Below are positions 35,290-49,100 of a stretch of DNA of 64,000 nt, one piece after another. The translations under genes were made by a program, and so were the position numbers. Source of the stretch: Yponomeuta sedellus (lineage: Eukaryota; Arthropoda; Insecta; Lepidoptera; Yponomeutidae); assembly GCA_934045075.1 (NCBI GenBank), contig OW203722.1, forward strand, positions 9,699,396 to 9,763,395, written 5' to 3'. The notes under the pieces were generated by a model that saw only the letters and a list, made by a program, of their open reading frames with translations, ran no database searches and had not been told where the DNA came from. Within the stretch, counting starts at the first letter, position 1, and each line of letters starts with the position of its first letter.

Positions 35290-36700
35290 ATTTTTCTTTA
35301 AAGACAACATTAAGAATCTCTTCAGTTTTTTGGTAGTGAATTGATTGTTAAGTGTAGTGAATTAATTGAAACCCGTTCTTATTATCTGTACTATTGTTAA
35401 ATTTAATTTATATCTTTCTGCTCCGACTATTAATTAGCCTAACTACTAAAACGATTTATTTTGTACTTCGATTTCCAGTTACTTTATAAAACCAAAATGA
35501 CCGTTTTTTCGCCAAATAGACTTGAAACGTTAATAACTCAACAGTTTCTGCGCTACATTGAATAAAACATTTTGGCTTTTACAAATTACGGTTTCGCCCA
35601 AAAACATTCGTGGAAAGTTTCATTGTATCCATGACTTTCGGGCTTTCTTCTACTCTAGAGCGTATGGGGCGGCGCGGCGCAATCACAGCCATTCACGCGG
35701 AGAAAGCGCAATCATGCCTCCGGGTACGACTGACTGGTACACACTCGCAAATCATGCGAATATGGTCCTTCAAGCGATTAATTAGTCTCACTCGGATTGA
35801 TTTGCTAAGCCACCATCGGCTAAAATTCTATCACGAGACTGTTTTGATAGACTCGGCTGCAGTACATACTTATCAATACAACTCAACTTACTTGCTGTCA
35901 CTGTAACTGCATACTGGTGTTTGATTAAGAATGTTCTTATTTAAAATAATTATCTAAATATTTAAGAAATCATGGTTGTAATATTTTTCTGGTTGTGCAA
36001 TAAAGTGTTCTCTATTTATCTATCTGTCTAATTGGTCATATAAAACTCACTCCGCTTTATGCACTCATATCTCTTTAGTGAATGAAGTAAGCAGTAAATA
36101 AGATTAAATAGCATGGGAATGGAGTAAATTCTACTATTATGAACATGTAAATCTCTTATGTAGAGCGTTTCTTGTATGGCAGTGATGTTATGTGAAGTTT
36201 GTTGGGGAATACCTTCCTGGTCTGTTGGTACTGACTGTGTTAAATTAGTTCGGGACCCAAGACATCAATTCCTTAGGCTGCTTTAGATACATAATCCTTT
36301 TTAAACAAAACTGTTTTAGGGGAGTAGATATTACATAATATTACATTTCAAATAACAAACACTTAAACCACAAGTGCATCGTAATTATGAATAAAAATAC
36401 CATAACTCCTTCGCGCTACGAAGGGAAAGACTGCGTCTTTTTTAACGTTACCTTAAAATAAAATGTCGAGCGGGCTCTTTGCCAAGGGTATCGGTCGTCT
36501 TGAAGGGTGCTCCAAAACAAATGACGCTGAGCGAAGCACTAGGGGCCCTCGACACGGCAGTCTTGTTTAATATTCAAGCAATTAGAACGGACCGACTTTA
36601 TGGATCGGCGAACACCTTCTAGACAACAAGATTGGAGAGCCCTTCTAACAGCCACGACACCGGCCTTCTCGTTAAAAGCATTTAATGAAAACTTCTTTTG
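35290..36700. other. Gene-free stretch before the channel gene
   Basis: No exon found. A LINE-like tail (TGTGCAATAAAGTGTTCTC) ends in a CTAT microsatellite near 35995-36030. Confidence 0.4.
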
Positions 36701-36710
36701 TTTTACTTAG

Positions 36711-37121
36711 ACGTGATTGGCAGCGAGATCCTCGTGGTTGACATTATGATAAGTGGGACATTATTTTCCAGCGGCTCGCTGGCGGACGCAAAAGGAGCTA
36801 TCTACTTGACGACCAAAAATGGAACGTTTCCAATAAGAGTAACAAGCGCCGCGCTTGGAGACGGCTCGACAGCGGAACACACTCGGGTCCTCGTGGAAAC
36901 CGTTCAAAATTCCACGAGTGACATTTCACTGGACCGCGATTACTGGGACAGGCCCGACGAGCTGTTGTTGTCAAATAATCTAAACGTCACGCTAGACGAG
37001 CACGACCCAAAGAAAATGTGGAAGAGGAGCATAAACGACGCCGTGTCGAAAAATATCACTTCGGTCCTCGAGAACCTTTTGAAGAATTATGAGAAGTCGC
37101 AGCTACCTACACACGGAAAAG
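36711..37121 (+). CDS. CG8916-like: 8916-like exon A: N-terminal extracellular segment
   Basis: The exon follows a pyrimidine-rich acceptor (TTTTACTTAG) and ends before GTAACT. It codes residues 1-136 of the visible protein in phase 1. It has four N-glycosylation sequons (NGT, NST, NVT, NIT) and ends in the motif [19 protein letters not shown], the usual lead-in to the ligand-binding fold of this family. It is longer than the N-terminal lead of most GABA subunits. Confidence 0.8.
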
Positions 37122-40100
37122 GTAACTTTCATGTCCTTTTAACTATTTTGTGTCTCAGTATTTTTTGACGCTTTATGAAGCAGTTTAGAAGTATGTAAAT
37201 GTTTCAATAATCACGTTAGGTGCAAAGAGGTACTGTTAAGTATGTAAGTGGGAGCGACGAGACAAGTGAAAGACGTGATCTGCTCATAGCACACTGACAT
37301 TTATTAAGTACCCTGCGATAGCCGACACAACATTCCTTCCCCCAATAATTACAATTAACTACTAAATGTAACATCACTAGAAAATACTCTTGGAATAGCT
37401 CTCAGTTTCATAGAACCGGTTCAGGCAATGTTGCTCTTGATAAGAAATCGGCGCTGTTGTCAGCGCTGCGAACGTATTCAATTACGTAATTATACGCTGA
37501 CAGGAATAACGCGTACCTCTGTAATCTATTAGCCGACACTTCAGGTATCCCATGATGCGGCCCGAATATCGATACGACTGATACGAGCGGCTTGTGGTCA
37601 GTTCGCAGAACAAATGGTACGGACCGTGCGTAAAGATATTGGTGATAACGGCGCACTCCTAATACTATGGCGGTTGCCTCCTTTTGTATCTGAGAATATT
37701 TTTTCTCTGCCGAGTTCAGGGTTCTAGACGCAAATCAAATGGGGCGCTCTAAGCCGTCTGACCCTATCTGTGATAAAATTGCACCTAAACCACTCGGAGA
37801 CGCATCTACCGTTAATATAATCTTTGCGTTCGTGTCAAAATTGGCCAGAACCCTTTCTGAGGCAAGGAGTTGCACTTTTCCTCATTTATAGCTCCATTGG
37901 TGGTGGGTTTCGATCCAATCCTGAACAAAGTATCGCTGCTGCTTCCGGCCGCCGTGCCCGCCGCGGCTGCGCGCGCGCATCTTACTGTCTCCGCAAGGTA
38001 TATCGCCTTTGCCAGCGATAACTCTTTGATTTCCATTGCGAAGAGTTTTTCTCTTTCCGGCCCCGCTGCCATTCCCATCACGAATTTGTCCAACAGCATC
38101 TCTTCTAACCTCCCGAAGTTGTAATGGGCTGCCAGCCCACGTAGACGCGCCGCCCACTACGAGTGTGTCTCGCCTGCCCGCTGAGTTGCTACGTAGAAAT
38201 TATGGCGTTCGGCGAAACCACAGCGCTTTGGTGTAAAATGCACATCCAACGCAGCTATGAGCCGCTCATATCCGATCTGGTCTAGGCACTCCGGGATCAC
38301 TAGGTTGCCCGCTAGTTGGTACGTTTCCTCACTGAATGCGCTCAACAGAATCGCACGTCTCTTCAGTCCTGTCTTGTCCGTTTCAGCATTCAGGTCATTT
38401 GCGATAAACCAATGCTGAAGTCGGCTTTTGTACGTCCCCCAGTCTTGTACATTATGGCAAAAACTGGAAATTGTGCCCAGAAAAGGAGTTGTCCCACTCA
38501 TTTTATTTTATCTGCACGCGTTGTAGGTAGATCCGAAAGTCGCCACTGTTAAGTATGTAAGTGGGAGCGACGAGACAAGTGAAAGACGTGACTGCTCATA
38601 GCACACTGACATTTATTAAGTACCCTGCGATAGCCGACACAACAGGTACTAAAGTCAAACAATTACATCAAGAGACGGTACTATTTATGTATTTGTACTG
38701 TATTTGTGGGACTTGTGAACGTTGGTGAACTGAATGAGGTTTGTCAGGATCACGGTAATTGAGACGTTATCTTATGTAAATAGAACGTTAATAGATTTAA
38801 ACTACATTAGGATATTATTACTACATTCTAGGGCATATGTTTTAAAAATAGTTATCACAGATATTAAGATTTTTGATGTTTACTTTTAAAAAAAAACGTA
38901 TTATAAAACAAGTTATGATTTTTATTCCATTGGTGGCGCTAGTTAGCGCTCCTAGGATTTATTTTGTAATAATCAAAAAGTCACAGTTTCTGTGCAATTT
39001 TAAATAATATACTTTGTTTAATATCGACCTTATTGTAAACTGTTTTATAAACGACCATATTTCAATTTATTTATTTACATAATAGACCATAACTGAGAGA
39101 TATCAATCATATGTACGTAGTATATGGGTGCATATGTACATAAAAAGAGCGCACGTGTATTAATACAATACGTATCAGTCATTTCCTCCACCAACCCGGA
39201 CTTGGCCCCCGTGGTGGAGTATGGCCTAACCTTCCTGCGATTCAGGAAGAGACCCGTGCCCCAGCAGTGGGGACATTCAAGGGTTGCTATCGTATCAGTC
39301 ATTACAAAGTACGAAAAATGGCTCTATACATTGCCACTTGCTTCTAACGTGTAATGGCGCATCAAAACAGCCCATGAAAGACACCCACTATGGGATATAA
39401 GCCTCTTCAACGTCACGCTAACCTGTCCGGCGCAATTGTGATGGATGATACAATAACTTTTCGTTGCAGGATATCCGACTGTAGTTCAAACCAACATCCT
39501 CATAAGAAGTATGGGACCTGTATCTGAGCTTGATATGGCAAGTATATTCTGTACATAGCCCAGGCGGGTAAACTACAACTCTTGCTACATTATAAGAGCA
39601 ATATTTAAAATCACGAAATAAATATCGGCTATTCCGTATAATTAGATTTCTTAGTTACGAGTATTTCGGAATATGAAGTGTAAATCTATTGTACGCTATC
39701 TCTGAGAGAATACCTGCGTACTCAATGGGCATTAAAGGCATTAGGTATTGTATGGAATGTGTAGTTGGTAGTACTAAGAGAACCCGCTCTTACGATAAGA
39801 CAGACAGATAGGGAACACTTTATTGCACAACCAGAATAAAAAGAAATACAAACGAGATAAGATATTTCTTTAACAAATGACCTTGTTTCTATTAAGCTTT
39901 TTTAAAACATAATTTCGAACTGATCTTATTAATTAAAAAAAATTACCACTCCAATCTAAAAAATAGGATTTTCCGTTAAAGTAAGGTTTTAACTTAGTAC
40001 GGTTACAAACACTATTGTAATTCATTGACAAATAAATTTACAGAGACACCTTAACTTAATTTAATGGCAAATTAAGTTGACAGATTTGTGACCTCAGATG

Positions 40101-43100
40101 TTGAACTATCAAAAACAAAATTTGCAGAGTGTAACCAAGTGGAGGTTCTACTAGTGAATACAATTTGGGGAAATCTCAAAATTGTGAAAAAATATCCAGC
40201 CGTTTTATACTAAAGTACCTGCGGTATTAAAATGTATGAAACCTCTTAATTTATTACGCGTTTTTACTTTTTTATTATATTAATATATTCGTAGGTGTGT
40301 TGGAATTTTGTAATACCCTGTAGAAAGCAGCTAAATGTGAATACCGTAATTATTTTATGTATTTAAATTGGAGTTGTGTGAGTTAATGGGTGTGATAAAA
40401 ATGCAAAATAAAAATAAAAAGTAAAGCGCGGCATATAAATACGTAAAAAATCTTAAGTTAAGAAGTAACGGAGTAATTCCTTTTTTTTATGTACAATAAA
40501 GTTTCTCTATGTTCAGCTATCTACACGATCAAGACTTATAAGACTAAATATTAATACGCACCTTTTCATTCCTAGGACTACTCAATGGATTGCTACTTTA
40601 GGCAGTATTGGCGGGATACAAGGCTGTCCTTCCTGGGACCGATCCGATCGCTGTCGCTCTCAATAAAGATGCTCGAGAGGATCTGGCGGCCCGACACGTA
40701 TTTCTACAACGGCAAACACTCCTATGTCCACACTATCACGGTACCCAATAAGCTACTACGCATCACGCAACACGGCGACATTCTGTACTCTATGAGGTAA
40801 GACTTTTTAAATAAAAAGATACAGAAATATAATATGCTCACTTTGCGACTACGCAAAATATAGTAGGGCTAGAGTAGCTACGCCGCCGTAGCTGTTGCAG
40901 TACCTACGCCGTACCCACTACGCCCGCTACGACGTAGCATTGCATACAATAATTGCATACTTGGCAAGGTCTGCACCGTAGCATATTAACGGACTTACTA
41001 AGCGAAGTCACGACTACGCTGCAGCATATCTTGTGAAAGCTACATCTAATATTTATAACTTAATGTAAACCAATAGCGTAAAGGAATTTCTGTTTCTTTC
41101 TTCTTCTTTATTTAAATAAGCCTTTTAAGAACTTTTAAGTATCTCAAACGGGATCTATAAAGCTTAGGGCCTATCCACCGCTTCAGAGTAAATACTTCAC
41201 AGGATAGGCGCATCGGGTCCATTTAGTCCGCAGATAAGCGGTTTAGGAGACTCAACGGTTTGATTGATCGCACCCCATTGCCTGCAAAGCTTACGTACAG
41301 ACGGCATACGATAGTGGCGTGGGTGAGTGTAGACTTAGTATGACCCGGTATGACACGCATGTTCCAAAATAATTTCAAGTATCAAAGTTCTTCGCCAGCG
41401 TGTGTTAAAACCAAGAAAATTCTGTCATTTATAACTTTGGTACAACGAAAAAATTAAACATTGTGAGCATTCTGCCCTTAAAAAAGCGTGCAGATGTTAC
41501 ATAGATTTTCCCACTGACAGATCTACCAATATTCAGAGAATAAAATAAAATATCCGGCTTATTCTGAGTTGAAATCTTCAGAAAAAGGGGGAAGTATATA
41601 AACGCTCAAGTAATCTCAGGGGAAAGAAAAAATTCTTAAATGCTACCCAAATCGTAAATCCTTACACATTTTACACCTTCGTCAATCAGGTAATGTATTT
41701 TATGTTCAGGATAAGAATAAATACTGTGCAGTGAATTGTAGTAGACATAAACGTACCTTTTCAGATTGACAATCAAAGCAAAATGTCCAATGGAACTTCG
41801 TAACTTCCCGATGGATCGCCAATCGTGCCCACTGATACTTGGCAGTTGTAAGTACTTTTACCAAAATCATTGTCAACAAACCTTTCGTTAACGTTTGAAG
41901 TACTGCATATGAATTTCTATCTTGTACATTCTAACCTCAGCTTTCACTACGACAGAGTGATATTTTATATACCTCTATCTGGGATCTATCACCGATCATT
42001 ATAATTTTTGTTTAGTGTTTGAACAACATTGACATATTATTTTGGCATACTGCGTTCAAGCACGTAGCGTATCGATGGAAAACAAGGTTGGAAACCTATC
42101 TCTATCGGAAACTCTACCTATGAATGGAACGATTGATGAAAACTCACTCCCTTTTTCATGAATCTGTTTGGCGTGAACGGTGGGTACTTGAAACTGCACA
42201 GTACATCCCGCGTACTCTCGCAGTTTATTTGAATAATTTTTATTGCCGGAACCCAAAGTTCACATAATTTACACAAGACTAGTACATAAGTAAGAATGTT
42301 TCCTTGTTAAAATGATACATTAAAAATATTGAAACATAATGGTCCCGGCAAATAGACCCATGCTCAACAATATGCAACCCATGCTCAAATGCTCAACAAA
42401 CCGGTCGGTGCGGATTTTCAGCATGAGCCATGACCACAAAAACATAATGGAGAAATTCTAGATTATGTACAAACGGCGTCGTAAGGCTGGAATGTTACAA
42501 TATAGCGGAATATCGATACGTATATGTTATACGTATCTTTGGCCATATAGCGCGACAATTGAGTGCGCCTGTTTAATGGTTTATCCGAAATATGCAAAGA
42601 AAAAAGGCTAACTGGTGTGAACAACTAAAACATACTCGACGCCTTACTGCTAAAACCGACTATCTGCATGAAATGTTGTTATGCACACAATAACAAGTTT
42701 TAGTATAGTTAACGACATCCGAACCTTAAACTCGAGTTTTCTCGAAACAACATTTCATGCAGATAGTCGGTTTTAGCAGTAAGGCAACAAGTTTTAGTAT
42801 AGTTAACGACATCCGAACCTTAAACTCGAGTTTTCTCGAAACACATTTCATGCAGATAGTCGGTTTTAGCAGTAAGTTTTACCTATATCTAATACACCGT
42901 TACTCTAACATATATTGATGGCGCACTTTGGAGCAAAATCACGTCGAGGTGCGGTTAAAAGATATTCTAAAAAGTGTCAAAAAACAGACACCCGACCCAA
43001 AAGCCATGCATACTGGCCACCAAAACAAACTACTTTGTCCATAAAAAATTCTGGAAAACAAAAAGAATGTTTGACTTTATAAAGTAAAAAAACGTTGGCA

Positions 43101-46100
43101 TGTAATGGACACGTAACTTTCGAAGTTTTTTTGCACGCTCCATTTATTTGAGAATTTAATAATTCGTGTTGACATTTCAACCTCGTTTCGTAAAAGAAGG
43201 TCATAATTTTCCATGAGTTTTACTGAGAATAAATATTTAGGCATTTCTGCATGTAATAAAATCGTGACTTTGCATCTTAGTGGGTATCTTCCAGCTAAGC
43301 AGTCTCCCAAGCATGATTCCTGTAGAAAAAATGATTTTAATGATTCAGAGAATCCGTGGGTTTCAGAAATGGTGTCAATTTATTAATCCTGAACACAGCG
43401 TGATTGAATACGTGTAATGAATAATATTAACTACAGCGATGTTTTTTTTTTCAGACGCCTATTCGAACCAGCAGCTAGTGTATCAGTGGCAAAACTCTGA
43501 GAGTGTCAACTTCGTTCCGGGCATGACTCTGTCGCAGTTTGATCTCATAAGCTTCCCGTATCGCAACTTTACCTTCACGAGACGAGAAGGTGACTTTTGG
43601 ATTCCACTAAATTAGATTGGAAACTTTCTGCTACTGAATTTACTAGTGTTCTTATGTGAAAAAATATACTTCATAAAAGTAGAGAACCGTTTTTCGGACA
43701 TCTTTTTCTTCGGATGTTCCGCTCTGAACGAATCAAAGACGCCGAACGGGGAAGTTACTGGGTACGAAATTAGGAGGAAAATAAATGGTATGCTATCTTC
43801 AAAATGCCAATATTAAAATTTATAACCAGTATCTTTAAAATGGGAACCTAACATTCGTCCTCCGTATCAGTATCGTGATTAGGGGAGGGCTATGTCCAGC
43901 AGTGGACTACATAATATAGCCTGAAGAAGAAGAAGAAGTTTTGGTGAAAGTAATGTTGGCTAATTTCTTTGGGATACCAGGATACCAATACCACGCAATG
44001 CCGACACTTACCTGCATTTTTTTCAAATTAATTAGCTTTCCCTACATTTTATATTTCTGCTTATTCTGGACACAGCGGGTATGTTTGCTGAGTCCATAAT
44101 TAGTAAGAGGAACCGTGCGGAGCAAAAAAGTTTATTTACCTCAAACAAGAGAAAATGCTTCTGTAATTATGAAACATTATTGCAGGAACCTACACAAGTA
44201 AAAGTGCGCAGTCGAAATTATGTCGAACGATGCTATAGCTCCGAGATGATGTAGACTCTTCGTAAACAACAAGATCTTTATTAGGAAGTCGTGTTTGAAC
44301 GAAAGTGGGGTTAAGTGCCTACGCTTTGTTAATTAACTACTTGGTTCACTAATGAGAGCTAAGTAAAATAAAATACGGGAAACAACAGAATCTTATGGGA
44401 GAATCTGTAACTTGCTTATTTTGCTATCTGAATTAACCTCCTAGTTAATTTAGATTTTAATTCAGATAGATTATTCTTTAGGTAACAGATACTCTAGTGA
44501 CTAACACTGTGAGCCCACATTCAGGCCCAGAATTTTATGTACCTACGATTTTGCACTCTTAGCTTATCCCATAGAAATATTTCTATAGCTTATCCCTATG
44601 GCTCTGAACGAAAAATCTATGGATATCGATACAGTCAACCTTTGCTATCTACGTACTAACTCTATAAATCTCCACTCTTGTCTCACTAGGTACGCTATTG
44701 GAAAAAACATCGCAGAGAAACGGAGCGTGCAATAAATCGAGCGAGGCGAAGCCCTCGCCTTCCTAAACACTTTTATCAATAACCTGAGAGTGCTGAGAAA
44801 AAAATATATGCAAAACGCGTTAGCGCTTACAATATTGAGGCGCTCGCTGCACGGATCCAGGCTCTCACAAAGGCTCACTTCTCTTCCACTAATCAGAGCT
44901 GCAGCGGCGGAGCTTAACCGCTTACCACTTAATGTGATTCCGCACACATCGTCTCAGACACGGAACATTCTAGCCACAAATAACATAAACTTTTCGTAAC
45001 TAAGAGTAAAATAACACAAACGTTTTCATACCTTCCATACGTTTCACGATTAATGTGAACAACAAGTACCTAGAATACCTAGAATAAATCGGACGATGAT
45101 ACTTTGCAACCACAGATTTTTACTTCCGCTGACGTCCCAGGAAAACTAATGAAAAGCTCACTTATCGCAGAATGCGATTGGGTCAATTGCGTTATGCCGA
45201 AACAGTAAGCAAACATTCAGTTTACTCAGTTTGCCGAACGCACGTGTTTGCTTCGCAATTTCTCATAAAAAGCTCAGATTTTCCGAGTAATTTACTCTTT
45301 TTCCCGTGTCTCGTGGGCAAATAGAAATATTTCCACAACAGAATTCCTCCACCCGCACCTTAGCATCAATATGACACGAATCCGCTTTTATGCTCCAAGG
45401 CATTTACATTTGCTAAGTTGGAAAAGATGAGTGCCAGCTAACAGAATTGCGGAAAGTAAAATTGAGAAGTCTTTATTGAAACACTATATGCAAGAAATAT
45501 TCGATTTTGTTTTCAGGAGATTTTTCTGTGCTGCAAGTATCTTTCAATCTTCAACGTCACACGGGATATTTTCTTATTCAAGTCTACGTACCTTGCATCT
45601 TGATTGTGGTTCTGTCTTGGGTTTCGTTTTGGATTCACCGTGAGGTATACACCTAATGCTTTTTTAATTGATACTAAGTATAGACAAAAGTATCCAAAGG
45701 CTGCTCTAAATTTGATGGGGAAAACTTTTTTCAGGCAACTTCAGACCGAGTTGGTTTAGGCATCACTACTGTCCTGACACTCTCCACTATAAGCCTGGAT
45801 TCGCGTACCGATCTGCCGAAGGTGCGGTACGCAACTGCCTTGGATTGGTTCCTTCTGGGAAGCTTTTTCTATTGCATTGCCACTTTGCTTGAGTTCGCGG
45901 GCGTGCACTACTTTACAAAGGTGAGATATGTAACTAAATTGCTCAGGATCTATTTTAATACTAATATTAATATCAATGTAAATAGGTAGGTGATAGGTAG
46001 GTAACACATTGGTTCTATTAATTAAGTTAAAAAAGGTTTTAAAGACTTTTTTTTACTTTATACATATGGACGTTCTTTGTTAGCTTCTTATTCACATAAT

Positions 46101-49100
46101 CTATTAATTCTGAAAGTAAGAGCTTTGATAAGTAAACATTATTGGCCTTATTATAAAAACACGATTTCTCTAAAGCATGCCAGTAGAGTCAGTTTATTTC
46201 ATCTGTATTTACGATTTTTTCTTGTAAACTCTCCACCACAGAGTATTTTAATCAGTGTTAAGGAATCTTGTTTTTTTTTAGAAATAACACCGAATATAAA
46301 TTTTGAGTTTTTTTGAATTAAGTAGTACGACGACTATCAAACACTTACGTGATAGTAGATATGATAGTAATTACGTGATCTGTAGATTCAGTATATTTCA
46401 GAGTCAGTATTAGTCTCTTTGACTCGCGATGCTTATAAACAGCTACCTACTTACACTGATGATCTTACTTTCACATCTTGGTCTTTTAAATAATCTTTAA
46501 CGTCTTGGTAACCTTTTTACGCAGAGTGTGCTTAACACATTTTTTTAGCCGCATCAGAGGTAACTCTAATATATCTTGAGGAATCTTAGTCTTGAATCTT
46601 ATAGGTACCTACCTACAGTGCGCCATAACAGGTGGAAGTTTATGACAATTTATGTTTATGCCTAGTAACGTAATGATAACCAATATAGTCGAAATATTTG
46701 ATGATTTGTGATGAAAATACTAACACATTTTAATTTTACCGGTTAATCACAAATGAAGTAAATTAATTTACTTACCTTGTTATATAATTCAATCGCGATC
46801 AGCTTTACCTCTATAATTGTATTGTATGACGCGCGATTCTCATACATAGGTAGTATAATTTTTTTTTTATATTGAATTTTATATTAAAAGTAATTACGTT
46901 TTACCTAATAAATAATCGCGGTTAGACCCGTTTAAAATATAACGTTGTATCTATTTATTTCAGCCAATGCCCATTTTTGGTAACAATGTTGACTTATTAG
47001 TAATAATAATATTAATAAGCATACATTATGACTGTAAAACGGGAGGTCTCGGGTTCGATCCTCGGCCGGGTCAAACTAGAAAACGAACTTTTCTAGTTTG
47101 TCTCGGATCTTGGATGTTCTTTATGTATTTATTGTATTAAATCTATCGTCGAGTTAGCACCTATAACACAAGTCATTTAGTTGTACTTAGTATAGGGCTA
47201 ACGAGATCTGTGTAATATGTCCGTGAATATTAATTTTTATTAAAATGAAAAGTCCCAGCTCCACTGTTTGTCAGCATTCTGCACGTGCAACGACACACAG
47301 TGGCCCATATGGGGCTATATCTTGTCTGCCAATGAATCTAGACAACAATGGATAGAACGGGAATAATCGGTCCCAATAAATTCCTTGTTAGGTATATGTA
47401 TGTAGGTATAGTATTGTATAGGTAATGAGTGGGGCGTACTGACCCACGGTACTACTAAAAGTACTGGAGCACTCTATAATCATATTTGTTTGTCTTCCAG
47501 GTTGGTTCAGGAGAGATTGTAATCGATGACGCTGAGTGGGAGGAGCTGATCGAGGAAGTGGGGGGCGATGCGTACGCGGCAAGACAGTTAGCCGCCCGCA
47601 GGCGGAGCTCGGCGCGATCTGGCAACTATGTGAGTTATCCTTTATCCCTAATGTTGACAAGAAAAGTGAGCAGCTAGGGGGGCACAATGCCATGATAAAC
47701 GTTTTATCTCATTACAGGCTAGCGCCATCTTTCTTTATTTCACGGCGTAAAGCGAGATGCCGCTACCCGAGAGTGGGATAAAACTTTCATCTTTACCTTG
47801 TGTTCCCCTAGCAGACAAACAAATATTTTAGTATAAAGGTTCAAACACTGGTTCTACCGTTCCATTTCATAACGTAGAAAGAGTTCGTATAATAAAATGT
47901 TATGCACAGTAGAAGTAGTACCGTAAGTTACTCATCTTCGTCTTCAAGGGAAACGAAGAAAACCTTCGTCACATTAAGTACATTAATGTAATTGGATTAA
48001 CTAATACATATTACTTTATAATCTGAGCATTAACGGCCTGCCATACGCCGCGTCCATAAGACGCCTTTGAAGCGTAGATACGAAGGTGGAAATGACGCAT
48101 CCACGGGGTCTCTTACGGGGTAGCGGAGCGGTAGAACGCCTGCCTCTCAATCGGGAGGCCGTGGGTTCGAATCCCGCATTTGCTTTCTAAGTCATGTACA
48201 TTTGTGAAGTTTTAGTAGCAATATTACTCGCTAACCGTCAACCGCTAACCCGGAAAACATCACGAGGAAACCCTAGTGTCTGAAGTGTTAACATACCTCA
48301 GCGCTTGCTACGTAGAATGACCCAAGTATGAGGCTAAGTTCGGAAATCTCAGTTCTAACTAAACTACCCACTTATGAGGTCCAGGCGGGCTAACAAAGTG
48401 AGGCGAAGGGTAATAACAATTGAATTATTGAAAAATTATTTGCGATCCAGTTTCCATATTTTGCGGTGGGTTTACGATCGCTGTACTAGTAAACTATAAT
48501 ATATAAGAAACGCTTTGCAGACCTTCTCGTTGCCTCCAAGCCAGAGCCAAGGTGACGTCACAGCCGGCCCGGACGGCATCGCCGACGGCGGAGGCGTAGT
48601 GAAACTGACCATGGAGCGGACAACTCAGACCGAGCGCCGAGTTCCACGATGGAGGCAGCTCTTGTACTGTTTGGCTGGCGACGACCACTACAGGCGGCGG
48701 AGGCAGGTTGAGGCTGGTAAATCCTTTGCTTTCTATTGCTTCATATTGGCCGTCGCTAATATATTACGTTTGTCCGCCTGGGACGTTTGCCCCTTAGCGG
48801 CTGTTCCATCCTCATTTGCTTTCGTCAAACTTACTTCCTTCATTCTCTCCATATGTACAAACCAACGCAACATTTCTGTCTTAACCCTGGTCGCTACAAT
48901 TTCTCCATATGTACAAACCAACGCAACATTTCTGTCTTAATCCTGATCGCTACATCATCTCGATATGTACAAACCAACGCAACATGTCTGTCTCAATCCA
49001 GGTCGCTACATCCTCTCCATATGTACAAACTAACGCAACATTTCTGTCTCAACCCTGGTCGCTACATCCTCTCCATATGTACAAACCAACGCAACATTCC

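Larger units (their letters stand above)
37234..38644 (-). mobile_element. Internally deleted LTR retrotransposon with ~99-bp LTRs (intron of the channel gene)
   Basis: Two near-identical short LTRs (37234-37332 and 38547-38644, one indel apart as read) bound a 1.2-kb interior on the minus strand. The 5-bp duplication GGTAC flanks both ends (37229-37233, 38645-38649). A TGGCGAC primer-site-like motif lies just inside the 5' LTR and a purine tract GGGGGAAGGAA next to the 3' LTR. The interior holds a gag start and an RNase H end; protease, most of reverse transcriptase and integrase are missing. It could only move using proteins from a full-length relative. Confidence 0.88.

Noticed and set aside
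1..36700. Prokaryotic-type operons or defence systems
   Set aside because: No long frames, ribosome-binding sites or gene clusters; composition and repeats are those of an insect nuclear genome.
37812..38157. Alternative minus-strand and plus-strand frames over the intronic LTR element
   Set aside because: They are out-of-frame shadows of the broken gag; the true frame is shown by family motifs on both sides of the TAG.
44645..44999. Overlapping 100- and 69-codon frames in an intron
   Set aside because: No recognisable motif on either strand and no in-phase splice sites for the receptor gene.
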